DNA of 64,000 bases from Bacteroidota bacterium. GTDB taxonomy: Bacteria; Bacteroidota; Bacteroidia; Chitinophagales; Chitinophagaceae. Below are positions 38,080 through 48,298 of the stretch, in pieces (the stretch's first letter is position 1; every line of letters begins with the position of its first letter). The DNA is taken from NCBI GenBank assembly GCA_947476145.1, contig CANJPH010000006.1:45533-109532 (forward strand), read 5' to 3'. Made by a program: the position numbers and the translations under genes. The notes under the pieces were generated by a model that had not been told where the DNA came from, did not search any database, and saw nothing but the letters and a program-made list of their open reading frames with translations.

Positions 38080-39090
38080 ATGGAAAAGGAAATTGTATTG
38101 AGCGGAATCCGCCCTACGGGCTTCTTACATTTGGGAAACTATTTTGGTGCCATGCGCAATTATGTGCGTATGCAAGATGAGTACAATTGCTATTTTTTTG
38201 TAGCCAACTGGCATAGCCTTACCACCCACCCGGACACCAAAACTTTACAAGAAAGTGTTTTAAGAGTGGTTGCCGAAAATATTGCTTGTGGATTGGATCC
38301 TGAAAAAGTGTCCTTGTATGTGCAAAGTGATGTTCCTGAAATTGCAGAATTGTATTTGTATTTAAATATGCTAGCGTATAAAGGGGAGTTGGAAAAAACA
38401 ACCAGTTTTAAAGATAAAGTACGCATGCAACCCGAAAATGTAAATGCAGGATTGTTAACCTACCCTGTTTTACAAGCGGCCGATATTTTAATTCATCGTG
38501 CGGTAAAAGTTCCTGTTGGGAAAGACCAGGAACAAAATTTAGAGATGGCGCGCAATTTTGCTGAACGTTTCAATCACCGCTATGGCGAAACCTTCCCTTT
38601 ACCTTATGCCTTTAATTATAACAGTGAATTGGTGAAAATTATGGGATTGGATGGCAATGGAAAGATGAGCAAGAGTGAAAATCAAATGACTACTTTGTTT
38701 TTAGCAGACGAAGATGAAATGATTCGTAAAAAAGTAATGAAGGCCAAAACAGATCAAGGTCCATTGACACCAAATTCAGTGAAGCCTGATTATATTCAAA
38801 ACTTATTTACCTTAATGGGCTTAGTGAGCACTGCCGATACCGTGAAAAAATTTGAAGACGATTTTAGCAACAGCACGGAAGGCAATTGCATTATTCGTTA
38901 TGGTGATATGAAAAAACAATTAGCAGAAGATATGGTCAATTTTATAAACCCCATTCGTTCAAAAGCAGCCGATTTACAAAACAACAAAGAACTACTATTT
39001 AAAATTATTCATCAAGGAGCAGACAAAGCAAGAGCAAGCGCGTCTGCCACTTTAACCATTGTAAGAAATGCAGTGGGCATGAACTATTAA
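38080..39090 (+). CDS. trpS: Tryptophan--tRNA ligase
   Basis: SGIRPTGFLHLGNYFGAMRNYV, PVGKDQEQNLEMAR and KMSKSENQMT (KMSKS). ATG at 38080. Confidence 0.96.
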   Translation: MEKEIVLSGIRPTGFLHLGNYFGAMRNYVRMQDEYNCYFFVANWHSLTTHPDTKTLQESVLRVVAENIACGLDPEKVSLYVQSDVPEIAELYLYLNMLAYKGELEKTTSFKDKVRMQPENVNAGLLTYPVLQAADILIHRAVKVPVGKDQEQNLEMARNFAERFNHRYGETFPLPYAFNYNSELVKIMGLDGNGKMSKSENQMTTLFLADEDEMIRKKVMKAKTDQGPLTPNSVKPDYIQNLFTLMGLVSTADTVKKFEDDFSNSTEGNCIIRYGDMKKQLAEDMVNFINPIRSKAADLQNNKELLFKIIHQGADKARASASATLTIVRNAVGMNY

Positions 39091-39123
39091 TAAAACAACT
39101 TATTCAACTACACTTATAAGATT

Positions 39124-39762
39124 ATGGCAAAAGCGACTAAAAAACCAAAACACGTAGCAATCGCTGGAAATATTGGCGCAGGTAAAACTACTTTAACCGA
39201 GATGTTAAGTAAGCATTATCGCTGGATTCCACAGTTTGAAGATGTGGATCACAACCCTTACTTGACGGACTTTTACGACGATATGCCACGTTGGAGTTTT
39301 AACCTGCAAATTTATTTCTTGCATGGTCGTTTAAACCAAATCTTAGAAATTCAAAGGGGTACAGAAACCATTATTCAAGACAGAACCATTTACGAAGATG
39401 CACATATTTTTGCACCTAACTTACATGAAATGGGACTGATGAGTAAGCGTGATTTTGATAACTATTTTGGATTTTTTAGCACCATCAAAAGTATGGTGCA
39501 ACCTCCCGACTTATTAATTTATTTAAAAGCATCGGTTCCAACTTTAGTTTCACAAATTCAAAAAAGAGGAAGAGAATACGAGGAAAATATTCGTTTAGAT
39601 TATTTGAAAAAACTAAATGAGTATTATAATAAATGGGTGGAAGGTTATAAAGAGGGCCCTATTTTAATCATTGACTGCGATAAAAATAAATTTGGCGAAA
39701 ACGAAGAAGATTTTGGCGAAATTATTAATAAAGTGGATGGTATGTTGTATGGCCTTTTTTAG
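39124..39762 (+). CDS. Deoxynucleoside kinase
   Basis: VAIAGNIGAGKTTLTEML P-loop, IIQDRTIYEDAHIFA (DRS/DRT motif), dNK family. Confidence 0.9.
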   Translation: MAKATKKPKHVAIAGNIGAGKTTLTEMLSKHYRWIPQFEDVDHNPYLTDFYDDMPRWSFNLQIYFLHGRLNQILEIQRGTETIIQDRTIYEDAHIFAPNLHEMGLMSKRDFDNYFGFFSTIKSMVQPPDLLIYLKASVPTLVSQIQKRGREYEENIRLDYLKKLNEYYNKWVEGYKEGPILIIDCDKNKFGENEEDFGEIINKVDGMLYGLF

Positions 39763-39788
39763 TTTTTTGATTTTAAATATTGATTGGA

Positions 39789-41195
39789 ATGCATAAGATC
39801 ACCCCTACTATTATTGAACAGTTTAAAAACATTGTGGGGGAAAGTTATTTATTGACCGATAGTGAGAGCATTGAAAAATATGGGAAAGACGAAACAGAAA
39901 ATCTTTTTTATACCCCTGAGGTCATTGTAAAACCAAGAACTGCTCAAGAAATTTCCGATTTATTAAAAATTTGTAACCAGCATTTAATCCCTGTTACCCC
40001 CCGAGGTGGTGGAACTGGATTAACAGGCGGTGCCTTACCCCATTTTGGCGGCTTGGTAATTTCCATGGAACGATTTAACCAAATTTTAGAAATTGATGAA
40101 AGAAATTTACAAGTAACCACCGAACCCGGTGTGATTACCGAAGTTTTGCAGAATACCGTAAAAGAAAAAGGGTTGTTTTATCCTCCCGATCCTGCCAGTA
40201 AAGGCAGTTGTTTTATTGGCGGCAATATCTCTGAAAATTCTGGTGGCCCTAAAGCCGTGAAGTATGGTGTGGTGAAAGATTATGTGTTGAATTTAGAAGT
40301 TGTTTTACCTACGGGAGAAATTATTTGGACCGGTTCCAATGTTTTAAAAAATGCAACAGGTTATAATATCACACAACTAATTGTAGGAAGTGAAGGTACA
40401 CTAGGCATTGTAACTAAAATTGTATTACGACTGATTCCACATCCAAAATTCGACTTATTACTGCTGGCCCCTTTCAATAGTCTTGAAAAAGCGAGTGAGG
40501 CGGTAAGTGCTATATTTAGAGCAGGCATTACACCTAGTGCCATGGAGTTAATGGAAATTGATGCTATCACACTTGCTACCAAAATGTTAGAAAGCACCGC
40601 TTTCCCTTTAACCGAAGGGTTAGCCGCACATTTGATTATTGAAGTTGATGGAAATAATATGGAGGTGCTTATGAACGAGATGGAAGCCATTTCCGAAGTA
40701 TTAGCCAACTTCGAAGTGGGTGAATTGTATTTTGCTGATGATGCACAACAAAAAAATGAACTCTGGAAAATACGCCGAAAAGCAAATGAGGCGGCGGTTG
40801 CAGCAGGCTATACCATTGAAGAAGATACGGTGGTACCAAGAGCTGAATTACCTAAATTAATTAAAGGGGTAAAAGCCTTGGGAGCAACAAACGGCTTTAA
40901 AGTAGTATGCTATGGTCATGCTGGTGACGGCAACCTGCATATTAGAATAAACCACCCTACGATTAAAAAGAGTTTTGAAAGTGAGGAGATGAAATTAATA
41001 TTAATCGAGTTATTCAAACTTGTTCATGCGCTTGGAGGAACCATTAGTGGAGAGCATGGCATTGGGCTGATACAAAAATCATTTATGCCAGTTATCTTTG
41101 ATGCTATTTCTATGGATTTAATGCGCGGTATTAAAAAAACATTTGATCCCAATGGAATTTTAAATGCCGGAAAGATTTTTGATCAAAAAAATTAA
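39789..41195 (+). CDS. FAD-linked oxidase / glycolate oxidase subunit GlcD-like
   Basis: VTPRGGGTGLTGGALP, GGNISENSGGPKAVKYG, YGHAGDGNLH, GGTISGEHGIG. ATG at 39789 preferred over TTG at 39780. Confidence 0.93.
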   Translation: MHKITPTIIEQFKNIVGESYLLTDSESIEKYGKDETENLFYTPEVIVKPRTAQEISDLLKICNQHLIPVTPRGGGTGLTGGALPHFGGLVISMERFNQILEIDERNLQVTTEPGVITEVLQNTVKEKGLFYPPDPASKGSCFIGGNISENSGGPKAVKYGVVKDYVLNLEVVLPTGEIIWTGSNVLKNATGYNITQLIVGSEGTLGIVTKIVLRLIPHPKFDLLLLAPFNSLEKASEAVSAIFRAGITPSAMELMEIDAITLATKMLESTAFPLTEGLAAHLIIEVDGNNMEVLMNEMEAISEVLANFEVGELYFADDAQQKNELWKIRRKANEAAVAAGYTIEEDTVVPRAELPKLIKGVKALGATNGFKVVCYGHAGDGNLHIRINHPTIKKSFESEEMKLILIELFKLVHALGGTISGEHGIGLIQKSFMPVIFDAISMDLMRGIKKTFDPNGILNAGKIFDQKN

Positions 41196-41200
41196 TAAGT

Positions 41201-41812
41201 ATGATTAAAAAGTATGTTGTTTTATGTTTGTTGACATTTATTTATATTAGTTCCGTTGCTCAAAATACAACGGTGACGACACAAGCCATTTTGAATCCCC
41301 AACCGGTATTTTTTGGAGGAGGCATTGTTTTAGGTGGGGGCTCTGGCAGTTTCCAAATTGGGCTCAACCCCGAATTGGTGAAAAGCTATACCCAATATAT
41401 TGATTTGGGGGTTGCATTTAATTTATACTATTCCTCCTTTAGGACGCCTGCTTCTATTTCAGGCGAACGTTATAAAAGTAATAACAGCCAAATTGGATTT
41501 GGAGGGTTTATGCGTGTTTGGCCCATTGAACAATTCTTTCTGCAAATTCAGCCAGAATATAATTGGACTTTTTCTAATGCAAAAAACTTTTCACAAGGCA
41601 CTTCGGGTAGTTCAAATGTAAATGCACCTAGTGTTCTTGCGGGCATTGGCTATGGCAAAAGGAATGAAAGTGGATTTTCTTATTTCTCCGTGATGTATGA
41701 TTTAGTGAACTCTAAACAATCCCCTTATAGAATGGGTCAATTGACAGCCCAACCAATTATAAGAGCAGGATTTGGAATACCTATTCACTTGCCAAAGACA
41801 AAGCGTTCTTAA
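41201..41812 (+). CDS. Putative secreted outer-membrane beta-barrel protein of unknown function
   Basis: Signal peptide ...FIYISSVAQ, alternating barrel-like strands; no specific family recognised. Confidence 0.6.
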   Translation: MIKKYVVLCLLTFIYISSVAQNTTVTTQAILNPQPVFFGGGIVLGGGSGSFQIGLNPELVKSYTQYIDLGVAFNLYYSSFRTPASISGERYKSNNSQIGFGGFMRVWPIEQFFLQIQPEYNWTFSNAKNFSQGTSGSSNVNAPSVLAGIGYGKRNESGFSYFSVMYDLVNSKQSPYRMGQLTAQPIIRAGFGIPIHLPKTKRS

Positions 41813-42341
41813 AACTTAAGATAGAATCGCATTCAATTAATCGGGTTCTCCAAGACTCATACATAAAGCCTTGCGTATCCATGTTGTCCAATAATTGAAT
41901 CATGGCATCATAATACCCATTCACATTAATAATGTACACTTTCTTGTTGTGGATTTTTAAATTGTTCCAAGTAAGCATTTCAAATAATTCATCTAAAGTG
42001 CCCATCCCTCCTGGCAAAATAATAGCAACATCACATTTTTCATACAATAACAGCTTTCTAGCATGCATAGATTCTGTAATAATGAGTTCAGTCAATCCTT
42101 CGTGATGCGCTTCCCATTCCAATAATAATTTTGGAATGATCCCAATTACTTTTCCCCCTGCTTGTAAACTGGCATTAGCGAGTGCACCCATGATACCCTT
42201 ATTTCCTCCTCCATATACCAAAGTAATCCCGTTTTGGGCAAGTATTGCACCTAAATCTTCGGCAGCAGCCACATAAGCCAAATCATTGCCTGGCTTAGAT
42301 CCACAAAAAACGGTAACTGCATGAATGTTCATTTTGTACAT
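41781..42341 (-). CDS. LOG-family (TIGR00730) Rossmann-fold protein, cytokinin riboside phosphoribohydrolase-like
   Basis: VFCGSKPG, LVYGGGNKGIMGALA, MHARKLLLYEKCDVAIILPGGMGTLDELFE (PGGxGTxxE). Confidence 0.93.
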   Translation of the reverse strand: MYKMNIHAVTVFCGSKPGNDLAYVAAAEDLGAILAQNGITLVYGGGNKGIMGALANASLQAGGKVIGIIPKLLLEWEAHHEGLTELIITESMHARKLLLYEKCDVAIILPGGMGTLDELFEMLTWNNLKIHNKKVYIINVNGYYDAMIQLLDNMDTQGFMYESWRTRLIECDSILSFKNALSLASE

Positions 42342-42420
42342 TTAAAATTGAAAGAGTCTCACAATTTAACTAAAAAATTGAAAGTTTGTTATTACTTTGC
42401 CATTACTAATTATTGAACCC

Positions 42421-43875
42421 ATGAGTGCAGGTCTACTTTTCTTCTTTATCATTATCTACTTTGCCGTCCTTTTGGCGGTCGCAAAAATTACGGGCAAGAA
42501 CAGTAACAATATGTCTTTTTTTATAGGCAATAAAAATAGCAATTGGATGTTGGTGGCATTTGGCATGATTGGCACATCCCTTAGTGGAGTGACCTTTGTG
42601 AGTGTACCAGGTGCCGTAGGAAAAGATGGATTTCATTATTTACAAATCACCATTGGCTATTTAATAGGTTATATAGCCATTGCCTATGTGTTATTGCCCA
42701 TCTATTATAAAATGAACCTTACTTCCATATATAATTATTTGGAAACAAGATTGGGTTTTAACGCTTACAAAACAGGTGCCTCGTTCTTTGTTTTATCAAG
42801 AACATTAGGCGCAACTGCTAGATTATATTTAGTGGTAAAAATATTACAGGTATTTATTTTAGATAGCATGGGCGTGCCATTTTGGGGAACTACCCTAGTA
42901 ATATTAGCCATGATATTATTGTATACCTACGAAGGGGGTGTAAAGACCATTGTGTACACAGATACTTTACAAACATCTGGCATGCTTTTGGGATTAATCA
43001 TTTGCAGTATTTATATACTTTCTAATTTGCACTTTTCTGTAATGGATGGACTTCATGCCATGCAAGCAAAGGGGATTGCTACCGTGTTTAATACGGATGT
43101 AAATAGTAAAAGCTTCTTTTTAAAACAAATTATAGGGGGCGCATTTATTACCTTAACAATGACTGGATTAGACCAGGAAATGATGCAAAAAAATATTTCT
43201 GTAAAATCATTAAAGGATGCACAAAAAAATATGATTACGATTGGCTTTAGCATGTTATTCGTAATTATATTATTCTTATTCCTAGGTGGTTTATTAAACT
43301 TGTATGCAGTACAACAAAACGTCACTGCAGTAGGTGATGCTTTATTTCCTACTCTTGCTTTACAACATATGCCTCCTTATTTATCTATTATTTTTATACT
43401 AGCCCTAATATCGGCATTGTTCCCAAGTGCCGACGGCGCCATCACCGCGCTTACTTCTAGTTTTTGTATTGACCTTTTGGGAATGCAAAGGAACAAAGAA
43501 TGGGATGAGGCTAAACAAAAGAAGATAAGACAAAGAGTTCACCTTGGTTTTGCATTTGTATTTTTATTGATAGTGATGGTTTTTAAATGGATTGACAACA
43601 AAAGTATTATTGACCTTATCTTAAAGGTTGCTTCCTATACCTACGGTCCTTTATTGGGCTTATTTGCCTTTGGCATTTTAACGAAAAGAAGCTTAAACAA
43701 CAAATGGGTTGCCTTTATCTGTATTCTAGCTCCCATCCTTTGTTTTGTATTGGAGTACTACCAAAAGTATTTGCTGGGGGGATTCCAAATTGGGCAAGAA
43801 TTGCTCATTATTAATGGACTTTTCACCTTTTTAGGATTATGGTTAATTTCTAGCCCGAATACAGAAAAAAAATAG
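42421..43875 (+). CDS. Sodium:solute symporter family protein
   Basis: SSS fold; ATG at 42421 (MSAGLLFFFIIIYFAVLL), FFIGNKNSNWMLVAFGMIGTSLSGVTFVSVPG, 13 or so TMs. Confidence 0.9.
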   Translation: MSAGLLFFFIIIYFAVLLAVAKITGKNSNNMSFFIGNKNSNWMLVAFGMIGTSLSGVTFVSVPGAVGKDGFHYLQITIGYLIGYIAIAYVLLPIYYKMNLTSIYNYLETRLGFNAYKTGASFFVLSRTLGATARLYLVVKILQVFILDSMGVPFWGTTLVILAMILLYTYEGGVKTIVYTDTLQTSGMLLGLIICSIYILSNLHFSVMDGLHAMQAKGIATVFNTDVNSKSFFLKQIIGGAFITLTMTGLDQEMMQKNISVKSLKDAQKNMITIGFSMLFVIILFLFLGGLLNLYAVQQNVTAVGDALFPTLALQHMPPYLSIIFILALISALFPSADGAITALTSSFCIDLLGMQRNKEWDEAKQKKIRQRVHLGFAFVFLLIVMVFKWIDNKSIIDLILKVASYTYGPLLGLFAFGILTKRSLNNKWVAFICILAPILCFVLEYYQKYLLGGFQIGQELLIINGLFTFLGLWLISSPNTEKK

Positions 43876-43885
43876 ACATTTGCAA

Positions 43886-44524
43886 ATGGAATTTATCAAT
43901 CCCATTGCCAATACTTACATTAATGATTATAGCCAGGCCACTCCTAGTTATTTAAAGCAGATGTATGAAGCTACCTTAACTTCCCATAAACATGGACACT
44001 TGCAAAGCAGTTGGCACCAGGGTGGATTTTTAAGTTTCATGAGCAAATTAATGCGCCCTTTATATATTTTAGAAATTGGCACTTTTACCGGATTTAGTAC
44101 CCTATGTTTAGCGGAAGGATTAATTGAAAATGGCCAAATACATACTATCGAATTGAGAGCAGAAGATGCCAATACTGCAAGTGAATATTTTAAGCATAGC
44201 CCACATGCTGTTAAAATTAAAAGTCATATAGGTGATGCGAAAGAAATTATACCAACCCTTACCCCTATTTGGGATTTGGTATTTATAGATGCTGATAAAA
44301 CCGGTTATATTGATTATTATAACTTAGTATTACCAAGGTTGGCAAAAAATGGACTTGTTATAGTAGACAATGTACTTTTCCATGGTGATGTATTAGAAGA
44401 AAATATTGCAGGAAAGAGTGCAAAAGCAATTCAAGCTTTTAATGAATATCTACAAAAGGATGACAACACTGAACATACGATATTAACCATAAGAGATGGG
44501 CTTACTTTAATAAGAAAAAAATAA
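43886..44524 (+). CDS. Class I SAM-dependent O-methyltransferase (COMT-like)
   Basis: ILEIGTFTGFSTLCLAEGL, DLVFIDADKTGYIDYYNLVLPRL, GLVIVDNVLFHGDV. Confidence 0.92.
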   Translation: MEFINPIANTYINDYSQATPSYLKQMYEATLTSHKHGHLQSSWHQGGFLSFMSKLMRPLYILEIGTFTGFSTLCLAEGLIENGQIHTIELRAEDANTASEYFKHSPHAVKIKSHIGDAKEIIPTLTPIWDLVFIDADKTGYIDYYNLVLPRLAKNGLVIVDNVLFHGDVLEENIAGKSAKAIQAFNEYLQKDDNTEHTILTIRDGLTLIRKK

Positions 44525-44525
44525 C

Positions 44526-45866
44526 ATGAAGCAACCTATTTACATTTTCATCTTCCTTGCTTTCCCTTTTGGGCTTTTAGCACAATCGCAGGCAAAAGTG
44601 ACCATCGACTATATTAATAAATATAAAGGGATTGCCATTAGCGAAATGAATAGAACCGGCATTCCTGCTTCTATCACCCTTGCACAAGCCATTGTGGAAT
44701 CGGGCAGTGGTGAAAGCCTTTTAGCAAAAAAAGCCAATAACCATTTTGGAATCAAATGCAAGACTGAATGGACAGGCGAAAAAATGTATAAGGATGATGA
44801 CATGAAGAATGAATGTTTTAGAGTGTATGGAAACGCAGATAGTTCATTTATTGACCATTCCAATTTTTTAAAATACCGCCCCTACTACGCCAGTTTATTT
44901 GAATTAGATCCAGTGGATGATACTGCTTGGGCTTATGGGTTAAAAAAAGCAGGCTATGCCACAGAGAAAGACTATCCTAATAGTTTATTACAAGTGATTG
45001 ATATGTATGAACTATCGCAGTATAATTTTCCAGAATTAGTGGGAGAGGATTCCTTGGAGGAGGCAAATGCAATTAAAGCGGAAATGACAAAAGACACCCT
45101 GCAGAAGAAAACGACTTCAAATAAGGTAGTTCCAACTGCATTGAATACAGCAACTGCAGCCCTCATCACTACATCTAAAAATGATACTATAAATTCTGCA
45201 CCTATTAAAGATACGGTGGTGAAAATTATTACGGTAAAAGATACGGTTATTAAAGTAGTGACGGTAAGGGACACCATTGTTAATATGGTTACTGTAAAAG
45301 ATACCATTATTAAATTGGTGACCGTTAAAGACACTATCCAAAAAGCGATTACCATTAAACCTACAAAGGATACGACTGCAAAATCTACACCCCCTAAGGC
45401 TACTGTTATCAATTATCCTTTAAATCAGAAATTTAAAATCAACGGCGTTTCTGCTATCTGGGCGATGGCAGGCAGATCCTACATTGAAATTGCAAGCACC
45501 TATCACATCCCTCTTTATAGGCTCTATAAAAACAATGAAATAGAAGCCACTGACCTAGTTCAAAAAGATCAACTATTATTTTTAGGAGAAAAGAAAAAAG
45601 ATAGTGATAAAAAAGTGCATGTTGCAAAAACCGGCGAAACCTTTTACGAGATCGCTCAAATGGAGGGGATTCAATTAAACGCTTTAAAGGCCTTTAATAC
45701 AACTATTACAGAAGATAAAATTAAGGAAGGCGTAATCCTTTACTTATTTAATATGCCAAAAGATCCAATCGTTCCCCTACCAGCCGAAAAAACAAAAGCA
45801 AATAATAGTAGCGATAAAAAAGCTAGCGACATAACACCTAAAAAAAATAAATTTAAAATATTCTAG
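44526..45866 (+). CDS. Glucosaminidase-domain protein with LysM-like C-terminus and internal 10-aa repeats
   Basis: Signal peptide; GIPASITLAQAIVESGSGESLLAKKANNHFGIKC; C-terminal VAKTGETFYEIAQMEGIQLNALKAFN LysM-like. Confidence 0.88.
   Translation: MKQPIYIFIFLAFPFGLLAQSQAKVTIDYINKYKGIAISEMNRTGIPASITLAQAIVESGSGESLLAKKANNHFGIKCKTEWTGEKMYKDDDMKNECFRVYGNADSSFIDHSNFLKYRPYYASLFELDPVDDTAWAYGLKKAGYATEKDYPNSLLQVIDMYELSQYNFPELVGEDSLEEANAIKAEMTKDTLQKKTTSNKVVPTALNTATAALITTSKNDTINSAPIKDTVVKIITVKDTVIKVVTVRDTIVNMVTVKDTIIKLVTVKDTIQKAITIKPTKDTTAKSTPPKATVINYPLNQKFKINGVSAIWAMAGRSYIEIASTYHIPLYRLYKNNEIEATDLVQKDQLLFLGEKKKDSDKKVHVAKTGETFYEIAQMEGIQLNALKAFNTTITEDKIKEGVILYLFNMPKDPIVPLPAEKTKANNSSDKKASDITPKKNKFKIF
45207..45356 (+). 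repeat. Five imperfect 30-bp tandem repeats encoding KDTvvKivTV
   Basis: KDTVVKIITV/KDTVIKVVTV/RDTIVNMVTV/KDTIIKLVTV/KDTIQKAITI, exactly in phase at 30 bp. Confidence 0.9.
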
Positions 45867-45867
45867 T

Positions 45868-46401
45868 ATGTCAAACATCACAGTATTAGACAAGGAATTT
45901 GTGCCCTATATAAGTGAGCAAGAAATTCAAGAAAAAATTACGGCATTGGCCCAACAATTAAATAATGAATATACTGGCAAAAAGCCCATATTTCTTTCCA
46001 TATTGAATGGTTCATTTTTATTCACTGCGGACTTGTTTAAACAAATCACCATTGAAGCCGAAGTGTGTTTTATTAAATTGGCCTCCTACAAAGGGACCAG
46101 TTCCTCAGGCAATGTGATTACCGCCATTGGTCTGGATGCGAATGTGAATGGAAGAGATATTATTATTGTAGAAGACATTATTGATACGGGTAAAACCTTA
46201 CATCACTTTTTACCTCAATTAGAATCCAGCAATCCTAGCTCTATTAAAATTGCTGTTTTACTCAATAAAAAAGAAGCATTGGCCTACCCCGTTAAAATAG
46301 ATTATGCTTGTTTTGATATCCCTAATAAATTTGTGGTGGGCTATGGCCTTGACTATGAAGGATTAGGACGCAATACCAAAGCCATTTATCAGTTAAAGTA
46401 A
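45868..46401 (+). CDS. hpt: Hypoxanthine phosphoribosyltransferase
   Basis: LSILNGSFLFTADL, VEDIIDTGKTLHHFL (PRPP motif), VVGYGLDYEGLGRN. Confidence 0.94.
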   Translation: MSNITVLDKEFVPYISEQEIQEKITALAQQLNNEYTGKKPIFLSILNGSFLFTADLFKQITIEAEVCFIKLASYKGTSSSGNVITAIGLDANVNGRDIIIVEDIIDTGKTLHHFLPQLESSNPSSIKIAVLLNKKEALAYPVKIDYACFDIPNKFVVGYGLDYEGLGRNTKAIYQLK

Positions 46402-46422
46402 TTGCATATTTTGAATGCCCAT

Positions 46423-46456
46423 AAAAAAAGAGGAAATTTTAAGTTCCTCTTTTTTT
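46423..46456. terminator. Bidirectional terminator between hpt and dnaJ
   Basis: AAAAAAAGAGGAA-N8-TTCCTCTTTTTTT between convergent genes. Confidence 0.85.
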
Positions 46457-46457
46457 A

Positions 46458-47630
46458 TTATTTGAATGCATCTTTTACTTTTTCGTAAAAACTTTTTTCT
46501 CCCTTAGTAGTTTTAGGTTTAAAGTTTTCGCTTTCTTGCATTTTCTCTAATGCCGCTTTCTCTTCCTCACTTACTTGTTGTGGCGTCCATATGTTTACAT
46601 GAATCAATTGATCTCCTTTTGCATACCCTTGTACTTCCGGGAAACCTTTTCCTTTTAACCTAAATATTTTACCGCTTTGTGTACCTGCTGGTATTTTTAT
46701 TTTAGCACGGCCATCAATAGTAGGCACTTCTACATTGGTTCCAAAAATAGCGTCTGGAATAGTAATGTATAAATCGTATGCCACATTGAGTCCATCTCTA
46801 TGCAATGCTTCATGCGCTTCTTCTTCAATCATGATAATTAAATCACCTGACATACCTCCACGCTCTCCTGCATTGCCTTTACCCGACATGCTTAATTGCA
46901 TACCGTCCTGCACACCTGCAGGAATATCTATAGAGATGGTTTCTTCGCCATATGCGCGTCCCTCTCCCTTACAAGTTGTACATTTTGAAGTAACCGTTGT
47001 ACCCTCTCCATTACAAGTGGGACAAGTATTTACCGTTTGCATTTGACCTAGAAAAGTGTTGGTTACTTTTCTTACTTGACCCTGACCATTACAAGTGGAA
47101 CAGGTTTGTAAACTGTTTTTATCCTTTGCACCATTACCCCCACAAGTAGAACAAGCAACATGCTTTTTTACTTTTACTTGCTTGGTAACCCCATTGGCTA
47201 TTTCTTCAAAATTTAATTTTAATTTAATTCTTAAATTACTTCCTCTTTGTCCCCTTGCTCTCGCTCCACCTCCACGTGATCTTCCACCTCCTCCAAAAAA
47301 TCCTCCAAATCCTTCGTCTCCAAATATATCTCCAAACTGGCTGAAGATATCATTCATATCCATACCGCCTCCTTGGAAACCACCTCCACCGCCGCCAGTG
47401 CCAGGGCCAAAAGCTTGGTGTCCAAAACGATCATACTTTGCTTTCTTATCATTATCACTTAATACTTCATAAGCCTCGGCCGCTTCTTTAAATTTATCTT
47501 CCGCTGCTTTATCACCCGGATTTCTATCTGGATGAAATTGCATAGCTACTTTTCGGTACGATTTTTTTATCTCGTCCGTTGAAGCTGATTTAGTGACTCC
47601 TAATATTTCGTAATAATCTCTTTTAGCCAT
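46458..47630 (-). CDS. dnaJ: Chaperone DnaJ
   Basis: J domain with [27 protein letters not shown]-rich region, four CxxCxGxG-type zinc motifs. Confidence 0.98.
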   Translation of the reverse strand: MAKRDYYEILGVTKSASTDEIKKSYRKVAMQFHPDRNPGDKAAEDKFKEAAEAYEVLSDNDKKAKYDRFGHQAFGPGTGGGGGGFQGGGMDMNDIFSQFGDIFGDEGFGGFFGGGGRSRGGGARARGQRGSNLRIKLKLNFEEIANGVTKQVKVKKHVACSTCGGNGAKDKNSLQTCSTCNGQGQVRKVTNTFLGQMQTVNTCPTCNGEGTTVTSKCTTCKGEGRAYGEETISIDIPAGVQDGMQLSMSGKGNAGERGGMSGDLIIMIEEEAHEALHRDGLNVAYDLYITIPDAIFGTNVEVPTIDGRAKIKIPAGTQSGKIFRLKGKGFPEVQGYAKGDQLIHVNIWTPQQVSEEEKAALEKMQESENFKPKTTKGEKSFYEKVKDAFK

Positions 47631-47640
47631 AATTTCTTTT

Positions 47641-48180
47641 TTATTTACCTACTACCACTTTGGCAAAACGAATAATTTTTTCATTCAAAGAATAACCTTT
47701 AGTTACTTCGTCAATTACTTTTCCTTTTTGTTTATTATCCGGTACAGGAACTTCTGTGATGGCTTCATGAAATTCAGCATCAAAATCCTTACCAATACTT
47801 TCCATAGCAGTTAATCCTTTTGCTTGCATGGTAGTACGAATTTTATTAAACACCAATTGAATACCTTCTTTCTGAACTGCAATATCATCGGAAGTGTTTA
47901 ACTGCTTTTCGGCACGATCACAATCGTCTAAAACATCCAACAATGAAACAATAACGTCCTTGCCAGCTGTTTGAATTAACTCCATGCGTTCTTTGGCAGT
48001 TCTACGCTTAAAATTGTCAAATTCTGCCATTAAACGCAGGTATTTATCCTTTTGCTCTAATAAGTCTGCCTTGGTTTGGTCTAGCTCACTTAGGGGCTCA
48101 TTTTCTACTTCTGGGGCATTTTCTGCTCCATTTTCAACGGTTTCCTCGGTAGCTGGATTATTGATCTCTTTTTCTTCCAT
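47641..48180 (-). CDS. grpE: Nucleotide exchange factor GrpE
   Basis: [46 protein letters not shown]; adjacent to dnaJ. Confidence 0.96.
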   Translation of the reverse strand: MEEKEINNPATEETVENGAENAPEVENEPLSELDQTKADLLEQKDKYLRLMAEFDNFKRRTAKERMELIQTAGKDVIVSLLDVLDDCDRAEKQLNTSDDIAVQKEGIQLVFNKIRTTMQAKGLTAMESIGKDFDAEFHEAITEVPVPDNKQKGKVIDEVTKGYSLNEKIIRFAKVVVGK

Positions 48181-48208
48181 AATTTCTTGTGTTAATACCT
48201 ATTTCGAG

Positions 48209-48241
48209 CAAATATATTGCCAAAGGCCTAAAAGAGCAAAA
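48209..48241 (-). promoter_or_regulatory. grpE-dnaJ promoter, Bacteroidota type (TTTTG-N20-TATATTTG)
   Basis: Minus strand TTTTG (48241-48237), 20-nt spacer, TATATTTG (48216-48209), about 28 nt upstream of the grpE ATG. Confidence 0.6.
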
Positions 48242-48263
48242 TTGACATTAATTAGGCCTAAAA
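48224..48263. repeat. Two direct copies of AGGCCTAAAA, 30 bp apart
   Basis: Copies at 48224-48233 and 48254-48263; similarity continues weakly over the 30-bp unit (20/30). Confidence 0.7.
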
Positions 48264-48290
48264 TGAACAAGTTGTCAGTCAATCCCTGCC

Positions 48291-48298
48291 TATCTTTG
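48291..48298 (+). promoter_or_regulatory. TAnnTTTG -7 element (TATCTTTG) 4 nt before the methyltransferase ATG
   Basis: Plus strand TATCTTTG-CCCT-ATG. Confidence 0.5.

Noticed and set aside
45207-45356. CRISPR-like array
   Set aside because: Repeats are directly adjacent, degenerate and in-frame coding, with no spacers and no cas genes in the window.
44972-45412. 146-aa and 74-aa antisense ORFs over the glucosaminidase repeats
   Set aside because: Periodic VSLTVTTLITVSFTV sequence is just the reverse strand of the 30-bp repeats; no independent start signals or homology recognised.
46735-47472. 103-aa and 125-aa ORFs opposite dnaJ
   Set aside because: Proline/serine-rich antisense of the Gly-rich and zinc-finger segments of DnaJ.
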